Source: SAR324 cluster bacterium JCVI-SC AAA005 (GTDB taxonomy: Bacteria; SAR324; NAC60-12). From it: a stretch of 38,429 nt of DNA. A program made the position numbers and the translations under genes. Each line of letters begins with the position of its first letter. Position 1 is the stretch's first letter. The notes beneath the pieces were generated by a model, which was given only the letters and a program-made list of their open reading frames with translations, searched no databases and was not told the origin of the DNA. Shown here one piece after another: positions 1 to 9,153 of this stretch. The stretch is taken from contig AGAU01000249.1 in NCBI GenBank assembly GCA_000224765.2, positions 1 to 38,429 on the forward strand. Reading direction: 5' to 3'.

Positions 1-118
1 GGGGGGGCACAAGTTTCTCCCTACATTTTTTCCTTCGCTATTGAACTTGATTGAAATTTCAGCTGGTTCGTTCAATTTATTCAGTAGTGTGTAACTGTTA
101 GAAGGGAAGATAAAGATT

Positions 119-1024
119 TTAATCCCCGCTTGGTTTCCTTCTGATCGCCATCTGCTTGCCGATAGCCACTGTGGCAACAACAAATCCGGCAAAGAGGAAG
201 GATTCCCAGTCAATAGCTTCCCCCAATAGCAGCCAGGAAAACAAGAGGACGAAGAAGGGCATCAATAATTGGGTCTGGCTGACTCGGGCAACTCCCCCCA
301 TCGCCAGTCCTTTGTACCATGCAAAGAAACCCAAAAATTGGCTGAACAAGGCGACATAGAGAAAGCCAATCCAACTCGACCAAGATACTTCTTCTGGGAG
401 ATCCTGAACCAACCAGAGGGTTATTGGCAGCAGAATAGGACTCCAAGACAGCAGTGTCCAACAGATCGTCTGCCAGCCACCCAGTTGTGCAGACATCTCG
501 GCCCCCTTGACGTAGCCATAGGATGCAGAGATCACTGCACCAAATAGGAGCCAGTCGCCTGCTTGAAAGGAGCCTCCGCCTTCCCTGAGGGAAAAGATGA
601 TCACGGCAGCACTTCCCAAAACTCCACAGATCCAGAAACCAATGGAAGGCCGCTCACGCAGCAGGATAGTGCTGGTGATGGCGGTTGCCAGCGGTAGGAT
701 GCCCAACACCACTCCCCCATGCGAAGCTGGCACAAACTGCATGGCTACTGTCATTAATACGGGGAAGCCAAAGATCACCCCCAAGCCAGCAAGCCAGAGT
801 CCCTTCCACTGTAACCGTGTGGGGCGTGGTTGTGATGTGATCAAAAGGATTGGCAGTCCAACCAAAGCTGCCAGCATCGCTCTTCCTGCGGCCACAAAAT
901 AGGGTGAAAGCGATTCTACTGCCATTCGGGTCATCGGTAGGGTGAGGCTGAAAATCAACATCCCCAGCATTCCGAATAGCCATCCTTGAAACTCTACGGA
1001 GTGTTCCTGATTTTCTGACGGCAC
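119..1024 (-). CDS. EamA/DMT-family membrane transporter
   Basis: A 301-residue, very hydrophobic protein with about ten membrane segments arranged as two repeats, the pattern of the drug/metabolite transporter (DMT, EamA) superfamily of inner-membrane exporters. The first repeat covers roughly residues 15-145 and the second 155-292; the final helix is followed by a basic tail (IRRKPSGD). The start is a GTG; the sequence AGAGGAG lies 6 nt upstream on the coding strand and supports it. The substrate cannot be told from sequence; members export amino acids, nucleosides or drugs. The gene stands alone, divergent from the exonuclease gene that starts near 1292. No break or odd feature is visible. 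Confidence 0.9.
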   Translation of the reverse strand: MPSENQEHSVEFQGWLFGMLGMLIFSLTLPMTRMAVESLSPYFVAAGRAMLAALVGLPILLITSQPRPTRLQWKGLWLAGLGVIFGFPVLMTVAMQFVPASHGGVVLGILPLATAITSTILLRERPSIGFWICGVLGSAAVIIFSLREGGGSFQAGDWLLFGAVISASYGYVKGAEMSAQLGGWQTICWTLLSWSPILLPITLWLVQDLPEEVSWSSWIGFLYVALFSQFLGFFAWYKGLAMGGVARVSQTQLLMPFFVLLFSWLLLGEAIDWESFLFAGFVVATVAIGKQMAIRRKPSGD

Positions 1025-1291
1025 CCTTTACTCCTCTTTGGTTTCTACCAATGCGTTTTTCTCAACAGATCGACACTCAATCTCGTGGGGTAATGTTCAA
1101 TGACTTTGCAAAATTCTTATTATATGGGCTTCAGCATCCTTCAAAGTGATCATGCAGTCCAGTTCGAGTCTTGGGAATGGTTTGAATTGAGACATTGCAA
1201 GCTTCGGCAACTTTTGGCAAAACATGCGATTTAACATTTAAATTCCTGCATTGAAGGACATTTCTTTAATGTTCAGCTAAAGAGCGATTCT

Positions 1292-1804
1292 ATGTACTTG
1301 GATATCGAAACAACTGGACTCAGCCCAACGCGCAACCAGATCACAACGATTGTCTGGTGGTCTGCAGCACAGGGCTGGGGACATTGGATTGCTGGAGAAA
1401 ACGCTCCTGAGCAATTTTGTGAAGCGTGGCACGCTTCTTCGGAGTTAATTACCTACAATGGCAAACGCTTTGATGAACCCTTTCTCGTTGAGCACTTTGG
1501 GGTCGAAAAACACTCGGAACATCTCGACCTCTGCCTGGTCAGCCGAAAACAAGGACTTCGTGGGGGATTGAAGAAAATCTGTGAGAACCTCCAGATCCGC
1601 AGTCCCGCCTATCTGAACGAGGCAAGTGGACGGGATGCGGTCTTTCTTTGGCGAAGCTACCATCGTGACGGCAACCCTTTTTGGCTCAAGCGTCTGTTGC
1701 ATTACAACGCCTGGGATGTCGTGATGACTTACCGCCTACACCAGATCCTGCAAAATGAACCGGTGGAAGCCATCGAGCAGACGATGCCTTTCGAGCGAGC
1801 CTGA
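1292..1804 (+). CDS. RNase H-like 3'-5' exonuclease (YprB/DEDD type)
   Basis: A 170-residue protein of the ribonuclease H-like superfamily, closest in pattern to YprB-type DEDD exonucleases. Motif ExoI is DIETTG at residues 4-9, giving the two metal-binding acids. ExoII is around YNGKRFDEPFL, and an ExoIII-like segment YNAWDVV near residue 140 gives the last acid. The ATG follows AAAGAGCG, a modest ribosome binding site. The stop codon overlaps the ribosome binding site of the next gene, so the two are probably co-transcribed. It is short because it is a lone catalytic domain without the TPR-like C-terminal part seen in YprB. A role in DNA or RNA end processing is inferred, not shown. Confidence 0.8.
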   Translation: MYLDIETTGLSPTRNQITTIVWWSAAQGWGHWIAGENAPEQFCEAWHASSELITYNGKRFDEPFLVEHFGVEKHSEHLDLCLVSRKQGLRGGLKKICENLQIRSPAYLNEASGRDAVFLWRSYHRDGNPFWLKRLLHYNAWDVVMTYRLHQILQNEPVEAIEQTMPFERA

Positions 1805-1815
1805 GGAACCAAGCC

Positions 1816-2913
1816 TTGAACAACAAAATCAAATCTATTGTCTCTAATCACTACCGGATTCCCCTGGCCGAAGTGCTTTATGATGCCAAACATGGGAAGC
1901 ACACTCACTTTGAATTAATCACGGTCGAAATCACACTAGAGAGTAACCTGACAGGACTGGGTTACACCTATACAGGAGGTAAGGGTGGAAGTGCGATTCA
2001 TCGCCTGCTGGTTGATGACCTAGCTCCGGTACTAGTTGGTCAGGAAGCCGACAAGGTGGAACAACTCTGGAAAATGCTGAACTGGCACGTTCATTTTGTG
2101 GGCCGGGGAGGAGTCACTAGCTTTGCCATCGCGGCACTGGACATTGCCCTCTGGGACTTACGGGCTAAGTCTGAACAGCTACCTCTCTGGAAACTCTTGG
2201 GTGGCAATCAAACTGAAGTTCAGGCTTATGCGGGTCTCATCGACTTGAATTACTCGATGGAACGTGAGCAGGAGGTTATCGCCGAGAAACTGGAACAGGG
2301 CTACCGAGGCATCAAGATCAAGGTTGGTCTGGATGATCTGGAGCGAGACATTCAACGTACGAGAAGCATCCGCAATCTCATACCGTCTGACATCAAGTTC
2401 ATGGTTGACGCCAACATGAAGTGGAATGTGCAGGATGCCATTTGGATTGGCAAGGCGATGGAAGATCTCTCTGTAACTTGGTTTGAGGAACCCACACTGC
2501 CCGATGATTTCGCTGCGTTTCAAAGTATTGGAGAGCAGATTCAGATCCCCTTGGCGCAGGGTGAGAACCTCCACACTCTTTTTGAATTCCAGGCAGCTCT
2601 GCAGACTAATGTTTTGCAGTTTCCTCAACCGGATGTGGGGACGATCGGGGGCATCACTCCCTGGTTACATGCCGCCAAACTTTGTGCAGATCGGGATCTG
2701 ATGGTCTCTTCACACGGCATGCACGAAATGCATGTGAGCCTATTGGCAGGCGTTCCCAATCCGGGTTACCTGGAGGTACACTCCTTTCCTATTGACCAGT
2801 ACATGCTTCACGCGTTTCAGTTCAGCAACGGCACAGCCAGACCCCCTGACGTGATCGGCCATGGGGTTGTCTTTGATCAGAATAAACTCTTCAGCTTTCT
2901 CCTAGAAAACTGA
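1816..2913 (+). CDS. Mandelate racemase/muconate lactonizing enzyme family protein
   Basis: A 365-residue enolase-superfamily enzyme with an N-terminal capping domain (about 1-125) and a TIM-barrel domain. The mandelate racemase subgroup residues are visible: the KIK motif (Lys167, Lys169), metal ligands Asp198 (VDAN), Glu224 (FEEP) and Glu250 (GEN), and the Asp273 plus His300 pair (PDVGT and SSHGMHEMH). All catalytic residues are present, so it should be active in alpha-proton abstraction from a carboxylate, giving racemisation or sugar-acid dehydration. The substrate is unknown. The start is a TTG 7 nt after GAGGAA, which overlaps the preceding stop codon. It is followed after 29 nt by a second enzyme of the same superfamily, suggesting a sugar-acid or aldarate catabolic pair. 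Confidence 0.9.
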   Translation: MNNKIKSIVSNHYRIPLAEVLYDAKHGKHTHFELITVEITLESNLTGLGYTYTGGKGGSAIHRLLVDDLAPVLVGQEADKVEQLWKMLNWHVHFVGRGGVTSFAIAALDIALWDLRAKSEQLPLWKLLGGNQTEVQAYAGLIDLNYSMEREQEVIAEKLEQGYRGIKIKVGLDDLERDIQRTRSIRNLIPSDIKFMVDANMKWNVQDAIWIGKAMEDLSVTWFEEPTLPDDFAAFQSIGEQIQIPLAQGENLHTLFEFQAALQTNVLQFPQPDVGTIGGITPWLHAAKLCADRDLMVSSHGMHEMHVSLLAGVPNPGYLEVHSFPIDQYMLHAFQFSNGTARPPDVIGHGVVFDQNKLFSFLLEN

Positions 2914-2942
2914 TTCTTCTAAATCTTTTCACAAAATCCGAT

Positions 2943-4097
2943 ATGAAAATCAGCAAAATCATTCCCTATCCCGTCAAAGTTGGCATCCGAAATCAGTTGC
3001 TAGTCAAGGTGGAAACGGATGAAGGCATCTTTGGTTGGGGGGAGAGTGGCTTGTCTGGTCGTGAAAAAGCCGTGATTGGTGCGATCGAACATTTCAGTGA
3101 GTGGCTCGTGGGCAAGCCTGCCTTCCAGATTGGTTCCCTCTGGCAGGAGTTGTACCGAAGCCAGTACTTTGAGGGTGGAAGGGTACTGGTGGCAGCGATC
3201 TCAGCAATTGACATCGCCCTGCATGATATTAAAGGCAAGGCCCTACAGGTTCCAGTCTACGAGTTACTGGGTGGCAAGCAGAGAGACTTTATCCTGACAT
3301 TTGCCACGACTAGCGCTCCCCCAGGTCCAGAAATGATCGACCAGGCAAAGCAACTGGTGGAGGCAGGGTGGAACGCCATGCGGCTCTCACCTTCTGGTCA
3401 TGGTAGCAAGGACCTCTATGAACCTCGGGAGCACGTAGCGGAATCTGCCAAATGGTGTATAAAGGCTCGGGAACAACTGGGGGAGAAGGTCGTTCTCGGC
3501 ATCGACTATCACCATCGACTGACAGTCGCAGAATCTGCCAGCTTTTGCCAGAAAATGCCGAGGGGTACCCTGGATTTCATCGAGGAACCAATTCGAGACG
3601 AATGCCCAAGCGCCTACCATGCGCTGCGGAAACTGACAGATATCCCCTTTGCCATTGGTGAAGAGTTTGCCTCCAAATGGCAGTTTCAGCCTTACGTTGA
3701 GGAAGATATCCTGCAGTTTGCGCGGATCGATGTATGTAATGTGGGGGGTTTGACTGAGTCGATGAAGGTGGCAGGCTGTTGTGAGTCACATTACATTGAC
3801 ATGATGCCGCATAACCCACTGGGACCAGTCTGTACGGCTGCCACAATACATTTTGCTGCAGCGATTGCCAACTTCTCCTGGCTCGAAACCAGAGCTAGTC
3901 CTGTAGAGCAATATCTTGGATTCGATGACTCAGAGATCTTCTTAGAGCAACCTAGGCTGAATGGAGCGGTCCTGCCGATTACCTCGACTCCCGGCTTGGG
4001 AATCACCATCGACGAGAAGCGCTTGCAACATCAGGCTTTTGAGTTTTGGGAAGCGCCACACTTGAGACGTCGGGACGGTTCGATCACAAACTGGTGA
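2943..4097 (+). CDS. Enolase-superfamily sugar-acid dehydratase (galactonate dehydratase-like)
   Basis: A 384-residue enolase-superfamily enzyme whose signature residues follow the D-galactonate dehydratase pattern: Asp188-Tyr-His190 (metal ligand and acid/base His), Glu214 (IEEP), Glu240 (GEE), Asp263 in the DVCNVGGLTE segment and His290 in MPHNPLGP. The N-terminal cap is about residues 1-115. It is distinct from the upstream paralogue, which carries KxK in place of the DxH pair, so the two enzymes probably do different chemical steps. Likely substrates are hexonates or similar sugar acids; the exact one cannot be read from sequence. The ribosome binding site is weak, consistent with read-through from the upstream gene. 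Confidence 0.88.
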   Translation: MKISKIIPYPVKVGIRNQLLVKVETDEGIFGWGESGLSGREKAVIGAIEHFSEWLVGKPAFQIGSLWQELYRSQYFEGGRVLVAAISAIDIALHDIKGKALQVPVYELLGGKQRDFILTFATTSAPPGPEMIDQAKQLVEAGWNAMRLSPSGHGSKDLYEPREHVAESAKWCIKAREQLGEKVVLGIDYHHRLTVAESASFCQKMPRGTLDFIEEPIRDECPSAYHALRKLTDIPFAIGEEFASKWQFQPYVEEDILQFARIDVCNVGGLTESMKVAGCCESHYIDMMPHNPLGPVCTAATIHFAAAIANFSWLETRASPVEQYLGFDDSEIFLEQPRLNGAVLPITSTPGLGITIDEKRLQHQAFEFWEAPHLRRRDGSITNW

Positions 4098-4112
4098 GTC
4101 AGTACTATATGT

Positions 4113-4134
4113 AGCAGGAGGTTTGAAACCTGCT
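4113..4134 (+). terminator. Stem-loop after the enolase-superfamily pair
   Basis: AGCAGG pairs with CCTGCT around a 10-nt loop, and an alternative core AGGTTT/AAACCT lies inside it. A pyrimidine-rich stretch (TCTTCTCTT) follows. It lies 16 nt after the stop of the second enolase-superfamily gene, so an intrinsic terminator is plausible, though the stem is short. Confidence 0.4.
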
Positions 4135-4525
4135 TCTTCTCTTCGTGTGAGCCGATTGCTCAGCCTGTAACTTACTTCTAGCTTCGACCGAAACACAAAA
4201 TGGACAACTCCGACCGCAGATAGCAGCTGGCCTAGGGATAATCCAACTTGAGAGGTTGCTGCACGACCTTCAGTTGCCCCACGCTGAAGGTTTGAAAACC
4301 TAGGCAATTGGCGGGAACCCGTAGGACAGACTCAAAAAAGTAATCTCCCAACTCTTGAGAGTCGCCACCCATTGGGTGCTCTCTGAAGATGGTTCGCTGG
4401 GACAAAACTTGAGCTTTGTTATTGAGGAGTGATAGCCAATCTATTGTATTTTGTGAAATTCGGTTCTGCATTCCTGAGGCGTAGTTAGTTCTCTGTTAAT
4501 TGAACTCTTTTTTCTGTAAGCCAGC
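4135..4525. other. Gene-poor stretch with one doubtful minus-strand ORF
   Basis: No convincing gene. A 79-codon minus-strand frame at 4232-4471 reads smoothly but has no good ribosome binding site and no family that I recognise. It may be a remnant or chance. Confidence 0.4.
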
Positions 4526-5008
4526 GTGAACACATTGACCACTGAACTATCGGATCGGCAACTAAGGGACATCCTACGAAGCGTTCGCCGGATCGCTGTG
4601 GTAGGAGCTTCCACCAATTGGAAGCGTCCCAGTTTTTTTGTGATGAAGTACCTGTCCCAGAAGGGCTACCAGATGCTGCCTGTCAATCCAGTAGCTGCAG
4701 GCCAGACACTGCTGGGAGAAGCCGTGCAGGCGAAGTTGGCCGATGTGGGCCCAGTTGACATGGTCGAGGTGTTTCGCAGGGGGGAGGAAGCACCAGCGAT
4801 TGCTGCAGAGGCGGTCCAATGTGGTGCGAAGGTGCTCTGGTTGCAGATCGGGGTGATCAGCGAAGAAGCCCGCGAAATAGCAGAAAGGAACGGTATTCAG
4901 GTCGTGATGAATCGCTGTCTTAAGATCGAGTACTCCCGCCTCTTGGGAGAACTGGGCTGGCAAGGCATCAACACCGGAGTGATCTCCAGCCAAAGGAGAC
5001 GCCGATGA
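4526..5008 (+). CDS. CoA-binding domain protein (YccU-like)
   Basis: A 160-residue protein of the CoA-binding Rossmann family (succinyl-CoA ligase alpha-like, YccU type). The dinucleotide-fold start RIAVVGASTNW lies near residues 22-32, followed by the PVNP turn and a C-terminal CLKIEY segment typical of the family. The start is GTG. The last four bases overlap the ATG of the O-acetylhomoserine sulfhydrylase gene (ATGA), so the two are translationally coupled; the CoA-binding protein plus sulfhydrylase pair hints at a regulatory or sensing role in homocysteine synthesis, which is inference. The C-terminal tail (SSQRRRR) is strongly basic. Confidence 0.85.
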   Translation: MNTLTTELSDRQLRDILRSVRRIAVVGASTNWKRPSFFVMKYLSQKGYQMLPVNPVAAGQTLLGEAVQAKLADVGPVDMVEVFRRGEEAPAIAAEAVQCGAKVLWLQIGVISEEAREIAERNGIQVVMNRCLKIEYSRLLGELGWQGINTGVISSQRRRR

Positions 5009-6300
5009 AGAAACCACTGCATCCCCAGTACGGGTTTGAGACGCTAGCGATCCATGCAGGCACCCCTCCGGAGGCGACTACCGGAGCGCGTTCCTTTCCA
5101 ATCTATCAGACGACCTCATACGTGTTTGAAGACGTAGATCATGCTGCGTCGCTCTTCAATTTGCAGACGCCTGGGTTCATCTATTCTCGCCTGACGAATC
5201 CAACGGTAGCAGCATTGGAGGAACGTTTAGCTACCCTCGAAGGGGGACGGGGAGCCACTTGCACAGCTTCGGGTCATTCGTCTGAGGTCCTCGCGCTCTT
5301 TGCCCTGATGTCTCCTGGAAAGGAAGTAATCGTCGCAAACAAGCTCTACGGGGGTAGCATCAATCTGATGGGCAAGAGCTTTCAGAAATTTGATTGGAAG
5401 GCGATCTTTGTCGAAGCCACCGATCCAGATGCGTTCCGGCAGGCAGTAACGGAAAAAACACGCGCCATTTTTGTCGAGAGCCTTGCCAATCCTGGGGGTG
5501 TGGTGATTGATCTTGAAGCAATTGCCAGGGTTGCTCAGGATGCCGGTGTGCCTCTGATCGTGGATAACACAATGGCAACTCCAGTCCTCTGCCGGCCCAT
5601 CGAATGGGGAGCAGATCTAGTTACCCACTCCACGACCAAGTTTCTTTCTGGGCAGGGCAATGCAGTCGGTGGTGTTGTAATCGACTCTGGAACCTTTCCT
5701 TGGCTTGATAATGAGAAGTTTCCTAGCCTGAGTCAACCAGCAACGGAGTACAATGGGATCACCTTTGCTGAAACCTTTGGCAATGACTTGGCCTACACAC
5801 TCTATAGCCATGCGGTTAGTTTGCGCGATCTTGGCTCAACGATGTCTCCCTTTCATGCCTGGTTGACCCTGAACGGGGTAGAGACCTTGGCTTTGCGGAT
5901 GGAACGGCATTGCGAGAATGCACAGCGGGTCGCAGAGTTTCTGCATGGTCATCTCCAAGTAGATTGGGTCTCTTATGCGGGCTTACCAGACAATTCTTTC
6001 CATCCGTTGGCTTCAAAGTATCTCGAAGAAGGAGCTGGGTCGGTTTTCACCTTTGGCATCAAAGGAGGCTATGAGGCGGGTGTGAAGCTGGTGGAGTCGG
6101 TAGAACTGCATAGCCACGTGGCAAACATCGGCGATACTCGGTCCCTGATTATCCACCCGGCATCGACTACACACCGACAATTGACGGATGAGCAGCGAGT
6201 GGCTGCAGGAGCTGGTCCAGAAGTGATTCGCCTCTCAGTCGGGCTGGAGCGGGTCGAGGACATTATCAATGATCTTGATCAAGCCTTTCAACTTCTCTGA
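5005..6300 (+). CDS. metY: O-acetylhomoserine aminocarboxypropyltransferase (sulfhydrylase)
   Basis: A 431-residue fold-type I PLP enzyme of the Cys/Met metabolism family. It makes homocysteine from O-acetylhomoserine and sulfide in the cytoplasm for methionine synthesis. The Schiff-base lysine is Lys212 in the segment [12 protein letters not shown], the pyridine-binding Asp is Asp187 (VDNTMATP), and the N-terminal FETLAIHAG and SRLTNPT motifs are standard. The length (about 430) and the insert after the lysine fit MetY rather than the shorter cystathionine gamma-synthase. AAAGGAG lies 5 nt before the ATG. It overlaps the CoA-binding gene by 4 bases. The C-terminal [10 protein letters not shown] and IRLSVGLE motifs are intact. 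Confidence 0.95.
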   Translation: MKKPLHPQYGFETLAIHAGTPPEATTGARSFPIYQTTSYVFEDVDHAASLFNLQTPGFIYSRLTNPTVAALEERLATLEGGRGATCTASGHSSEVLALFALMSPGKEVIVANKLYGGSINLMGKSFQKFDWKAIFVEATDPDAFRQAVTEKTRAIFVESLANPGGVVIDLEAIARVAQDAGVPLIVDNTMATPVLCRPIEWGADLVTHSTTKFLSGQGNAVGGVVIDSGTFPWLDNEKFPSLSQPATEYNGITFAETFGNDLAYTLYSHAVSLRDLGSTMSPFHAWLTLNGVETLALRMERHCENAQRVAEFLHGHLQVDWVSYAGLPDNSFHPLASKYLEEGAGSVFTFGIKGGYEAGVKLVESVELHSHVANIGDTRSLIIHPASTTHRQLTDEQRVAAGAGPEVIRLSVGLERVEDIINDLDQAFQLL

Positions 6301-6383
6301 TAGTGAAAATTACTTGCATTAACGATAGATGTCTCCTTCCTTTATTGTTTCAACAGCGACGCTCCTCAAAACTGAATCATCTT

Positions 6384-7219
6384 ATGAAGCCCAAAGTCAC
6401 TGCTTTTCCGCCGCATCAAGATGCAGAACAGTGCGAGGCTATCCCATCAGTGGTTTGTTATCCAGTGAACCAACTCAAGGTGGCTCCCTTGGATCTGTAC
6501 TTCCGAGTGTGCAAAAACTTTGAATTAGTGGAGTCTTTGGAGGTGCCTCCAAGGGGAGTTCGAAATTCCAGCCAGTCACTTATTTGGATTATTCTGTGTA
6601 GAAGGACCGCAAGTCGGAGATCTCACTCTCTGTCAGGCAGAGAATCTGAAGGAACGTTTCTATAGCGGTAAAACACGAGCACTGCACGAATCTCTCGACA
6701 GGAGATCAACTCTGGTCAGGATTCTCCTATTTGCGCCAACTGGCAACGATCACCGCTAAAACCTTGGACTAGTATAGCCTTGACGAGTTTGGAGCGAGTT
6801 TACACCGATGTGATCGGTACTCGCTGTAATCCCTACACCTCATTTCTGTTGAACCAGATCCAAGATCATCACTGCTACCATTCCAACTTAATTCGTAGCT
6901 TTGCCCGAGAGACAGGTCTCCCTAAAGTTGAGATAGAAGCTGATATACATGATGTACTCAAGTCTTCATGTGCACAGGTTTTTTGCAGGACACCCACCAG
7001 TATTTTATGAAGGCCAGCCCAGTCCGCTCGGGAGACTATCTGGAATTCTTTGCAGAAGTGAAGCTGCTGGGGGGCCTCTCTGCTTGCCGAGGAGGTAGTT
7101 GTGGTGGTGAACATTCCAGTGACTTATCTGCTTGTTATCCACTACGATCGGAGCACTACCGCCGCACGAATGACGAATTGACAAAAGCTGATTGGCACTC
7201 CCCACTCATCAATGTGTAA
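6384..7219 (+). pseudogene. Broken DUF1989 (urea carboxylase-associated family) gene
   Basis: A complete but shattered gene. Reading it across three frames gives a continuous DUF1989-like protein: an N-terminal piece (VVCYPVNQLKVAPLDLY, VESLEVPP) from 6384 to about 6558, then CVEGPQVGDLTL, NLKERFYSGKTRALH and TGDQLWSG in other frames, TDVIGTRCNPYTS and DHHCYHSNLIRS in the frame starting near 6780, and QYFMKASPVRSGDYLEFFAE with CGGEHSSD after another shift near 6965. There is also an in-frame TAG at 6770-6772. The cysteine and histidine positions in these motifs, which are conserved in DUF1989, survive. At least three frameshifts and one stop mean no functional product. The family assignment rests on remembered motif patterns and was not searched. 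Confidence 0.75.
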
Positions 7220-7360
7220 GATCGCTTTCACAGAATGGAGTACTAAAAAATCTGCCCATCTGTCGGGCACAGCGGATGTGGTTTGCATCTTTGCCCAAAT
7301 ATGAAATAAATTTTTGTTTGATATGTTAATCACACTGAAACTATTGTCTAAGGAGTAGAT

Positions 7361-8368
7361 ATGACGGTTGGCAAACTAACGGGTCCCAAAAAGTCGGCGA
7401 TCCTATTGCTAGCCTTGGGCGAAGAAGGGGCTGCCGATGTTATGAAGAACCTCGAAGAAGCTGAGATTCAGCAGGTTGGCTACTACATGACTCGATTCAA
7501 TGATATCTCGTCCGAGGAATTGGACCAGGTTCTTGAAGAGTTCTATCGACAGTCCGTGATGAGTGATGGTGGAGGAGACCTAATGGCTTCTCCAGACTTC
7601 ATCAAGAATGCCCTGAGCAAAGCATTGGGTCCGGACAAAGCGAAAGAACTTGGTGCATCGATGAGTGCCCAGACCGAAGATATGGGTCTTGAAGCTCTCA
7701 AGTACATTGATCCTGTGATGATTTCCAACTATATCCGAACAGAGCATCCACAGACCATTGCTCTGATCATTTCCTACCTCACAGATGTTGACCAGGCTGC
7801 CACTGTCCTGAGATCACTTCCTGAAAATTTACAGGCTGATGTTGTTTACCGAATCGCCTCTCTAGACAGTATTCCTCCAGGGGTAGTCAATGAACTGAAC
7901 GAAGTGCTAACGGACGAAATGAAACAAGCAGGTAGCATGGTGACCAAAGTCGGCGGAGTTGCGCCAGTAGCTGAAATTCTCAACGCGATTGACAAGGCCT
8001 CTGAAACAAGGATCCTCTCAACAATCGAAGAATCGAATCCTGACTTGGCCGAACAGATTCGTGAATTGATGTTCACCTTCGAAGATCTGACGCTGATTGA
8101 TAGCAAGCAGATGCAGACAGTTCTAAAGGATGTGGACAAAGCGGATTTAGCGATGGCCTTGAAGACCGCGAGTGATGCAGTCAAGGAACTGATCCTTAGC
8201 TCAATGTCCACAAGGGCAGCAGAGATGCTCAACGATGATCTGGAGAACATGGGGCCAGTCAAAGTTGCAGATGTAGAAGGTGCTCAACAGAAGATCATCA
8301 AAGTTGTCAAGAAGCTTGAAGAGGAAGGCAAACTCATCATGGCTGGAGCCGGGGATGACGTCGTCTAA
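7361..8368 (+). CDS. fliG: Flagellar motor switch protein FliG
   Basis: A 335-residue protein of normal FliG length. It sits in the cytoplasmic C ring, where it binds FliM and the MS ring and meets the MotA stator to make torque. The N-terminal domain (about 1-95, starting GPKKSAILLLALGEE) binds FliF, the middle domain has the hallmark EHPQ at 128-131 (EHPQTIALIISYL), and the C-terminal domain from about 200 carries the charged torque helix (MALKTASDAVKELILSSMS). AAGGAG precedes the ATG by 6 nt. It is not surrounded by other flagellar genes here, which is unusual, since fliG is normally in an operon with fliF and fliM; it may be an extra copy or a relocated gene. Confidence 0.95.
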   Translation: MTVGKLTGPKKSAILLLALGEEGAADVMKNLEEAEIQQVGYYMTRFNDISSEELDQVLEEFYRQSVMSDGGGDLMASPDFIKNALSKALGPDKAKELGASMSAQTEDMGLEALKYIDPVMISNYIRTEHPQTIALIISYLTDVDQAATVLRSLPENLQADVVYRIASLDSIPPGVVNELNEVLTDEMKQAGSMVTKVGGVAPVAEILNAIDKASETRILSTIEESNPDLAEQIRELMFTFEDLTLIDSKQMQTVLKDVDKADLAMALKTASDAVKELILSSMSTRAAEMLNDDLENMGPVKVADVEGAQQKIIKVVKKLEEEGKLIMAGAGDDVV

Positions 8369-8386
8369 GCCACTTCCAACTTTGCT

Positions 8387-8410
8387 GGGTGGGATTGCTG
8401 AATCCCACCC
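8387..8410 (+). terminator. Strong stem-loop after fliG
   Basis: GGGTGGGATT pairs perfectly with AATCCCACCC around a GCTG tetraloop, 18 nt after the fliG stop. No real T tract follows, so it may act as a bidirectional or processing hairpin between fliG and the convergent gene at 8460. Confidence 0.6.
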
Positions 8411-8459
8411 GTTCCTGCCAGCTACTTTCTACCTCTATTCTAACACGCGTCACCCCGTA

Positions 8460-8909
8460 CTAGCTACAGAGCTTCAATTCTTCCAATGCTGCATGCGGTA
8501 GTTTGCCAAAAGCTAAGTACTGCTCTGTGATGGAAACCCCCAGCTCTTTTCGAACTCGTTGGATTAGCTTCATTTCCTTGGCAGAGATATTGTTCTCATC
8601 AATTGTAGCTGAAGCGGCTCCAGCAGCTATAGCGGCAGCCCACATCCAGGCACAAGCCCGATGGTGTGTCTCTAGAGTACTATTTTTCAGGACAGCAATA
8701 GCGGATTCATAAAATTCATCGTGCTGGCTCGTTGCTTTCCACTTACGGTGGTAGAGCGTCCATTGGGGATCACTAATCTTCTCGTGCTGCTTTAGTAGCC
8801 ATTTGACCTTCCCATCAACTTCCAAGCGTGCCTTCGCAGGCAATTCATCAGATTCCTGGACTAGATCTACCAGTACCATCAAGGCTTCAATTTCACTCAG
8901 TTTGATCAT
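8460..8909 (-). CDS. Uncharacterised helical protein (possibly TerB-like fold)
   Basis: A predicted 149-residue all-helical protein with no membrane segment or signal peptide. I chose the ATG at 8909 (MIKLSEIEAL); the same frame runs up to a TTG at 8966, giving 168 residues, and an ATG five codons after that TTG is also possible. None of these starts has a clearly well-spaced ribosome binding site. The sequence includes an alanine-rich helix (AAAIAAGAASATIDENNIS) followed by a helix with KEMKLIQRVRKEL. The run of short helices with acidic caps recalls TerB/DjlA-type domains, but no diagnostic motif is seen, so the function is unknown. It converges on fliG across a strong hairpin. Confidence 0.6.
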   Translation of the reverse strand: MIKLSEIEALMVLVDLVQESDELPAKARLEVDGKVKWLLKQHEKISDPQWTLYHRKWKATSQHDEFYESAIAVLKNSTLETHHRACAWMWAAAIAAGAASATIDENNISAKEMKLIQRVRKELGVSITEQYLAFGKLPHAALEELKLCS

Positions 8910-9153
8910 GACTCCATTTTTGGTTGAAAGGGACAGGGCTAAAGTTAGCATAGTGAGCTGGGTCAACCTAACCCAGGCTTTTTCTTAATACAATCAATAT
9001 GGCAGGCCTAGATTCCGCTGTCATCAAAATATGAATCCTTGCACCACATCTCTAATAGAGTATCTTTCGGTTAGCCATTTTTGGATCGTAACAGTTGCTA
9101 AATGAAATTATTTTGGTCTTGATCGCAAATCAGAACCCATTTCAGGAATTCCC

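Noticed and set aside
3942..4307. 121-codon minus-strand ORF over the end of the dehydratase gene
   Set aside because: It overlaps a conserved gene in antisense and has no family texture.
4232..4471. 79-codon minus-strand ORF after the enolase pair
   Set aside because: No ribosome binding site at usable distance and no recognisable family; mentioned only as a doubtful frame.
6384..6558. FPPHQD segment as a phytanoyl-CoA dioxygenase fragment
   Set aside because: The segment leads in order into DUF1989 motifs, which explains the whole region better.
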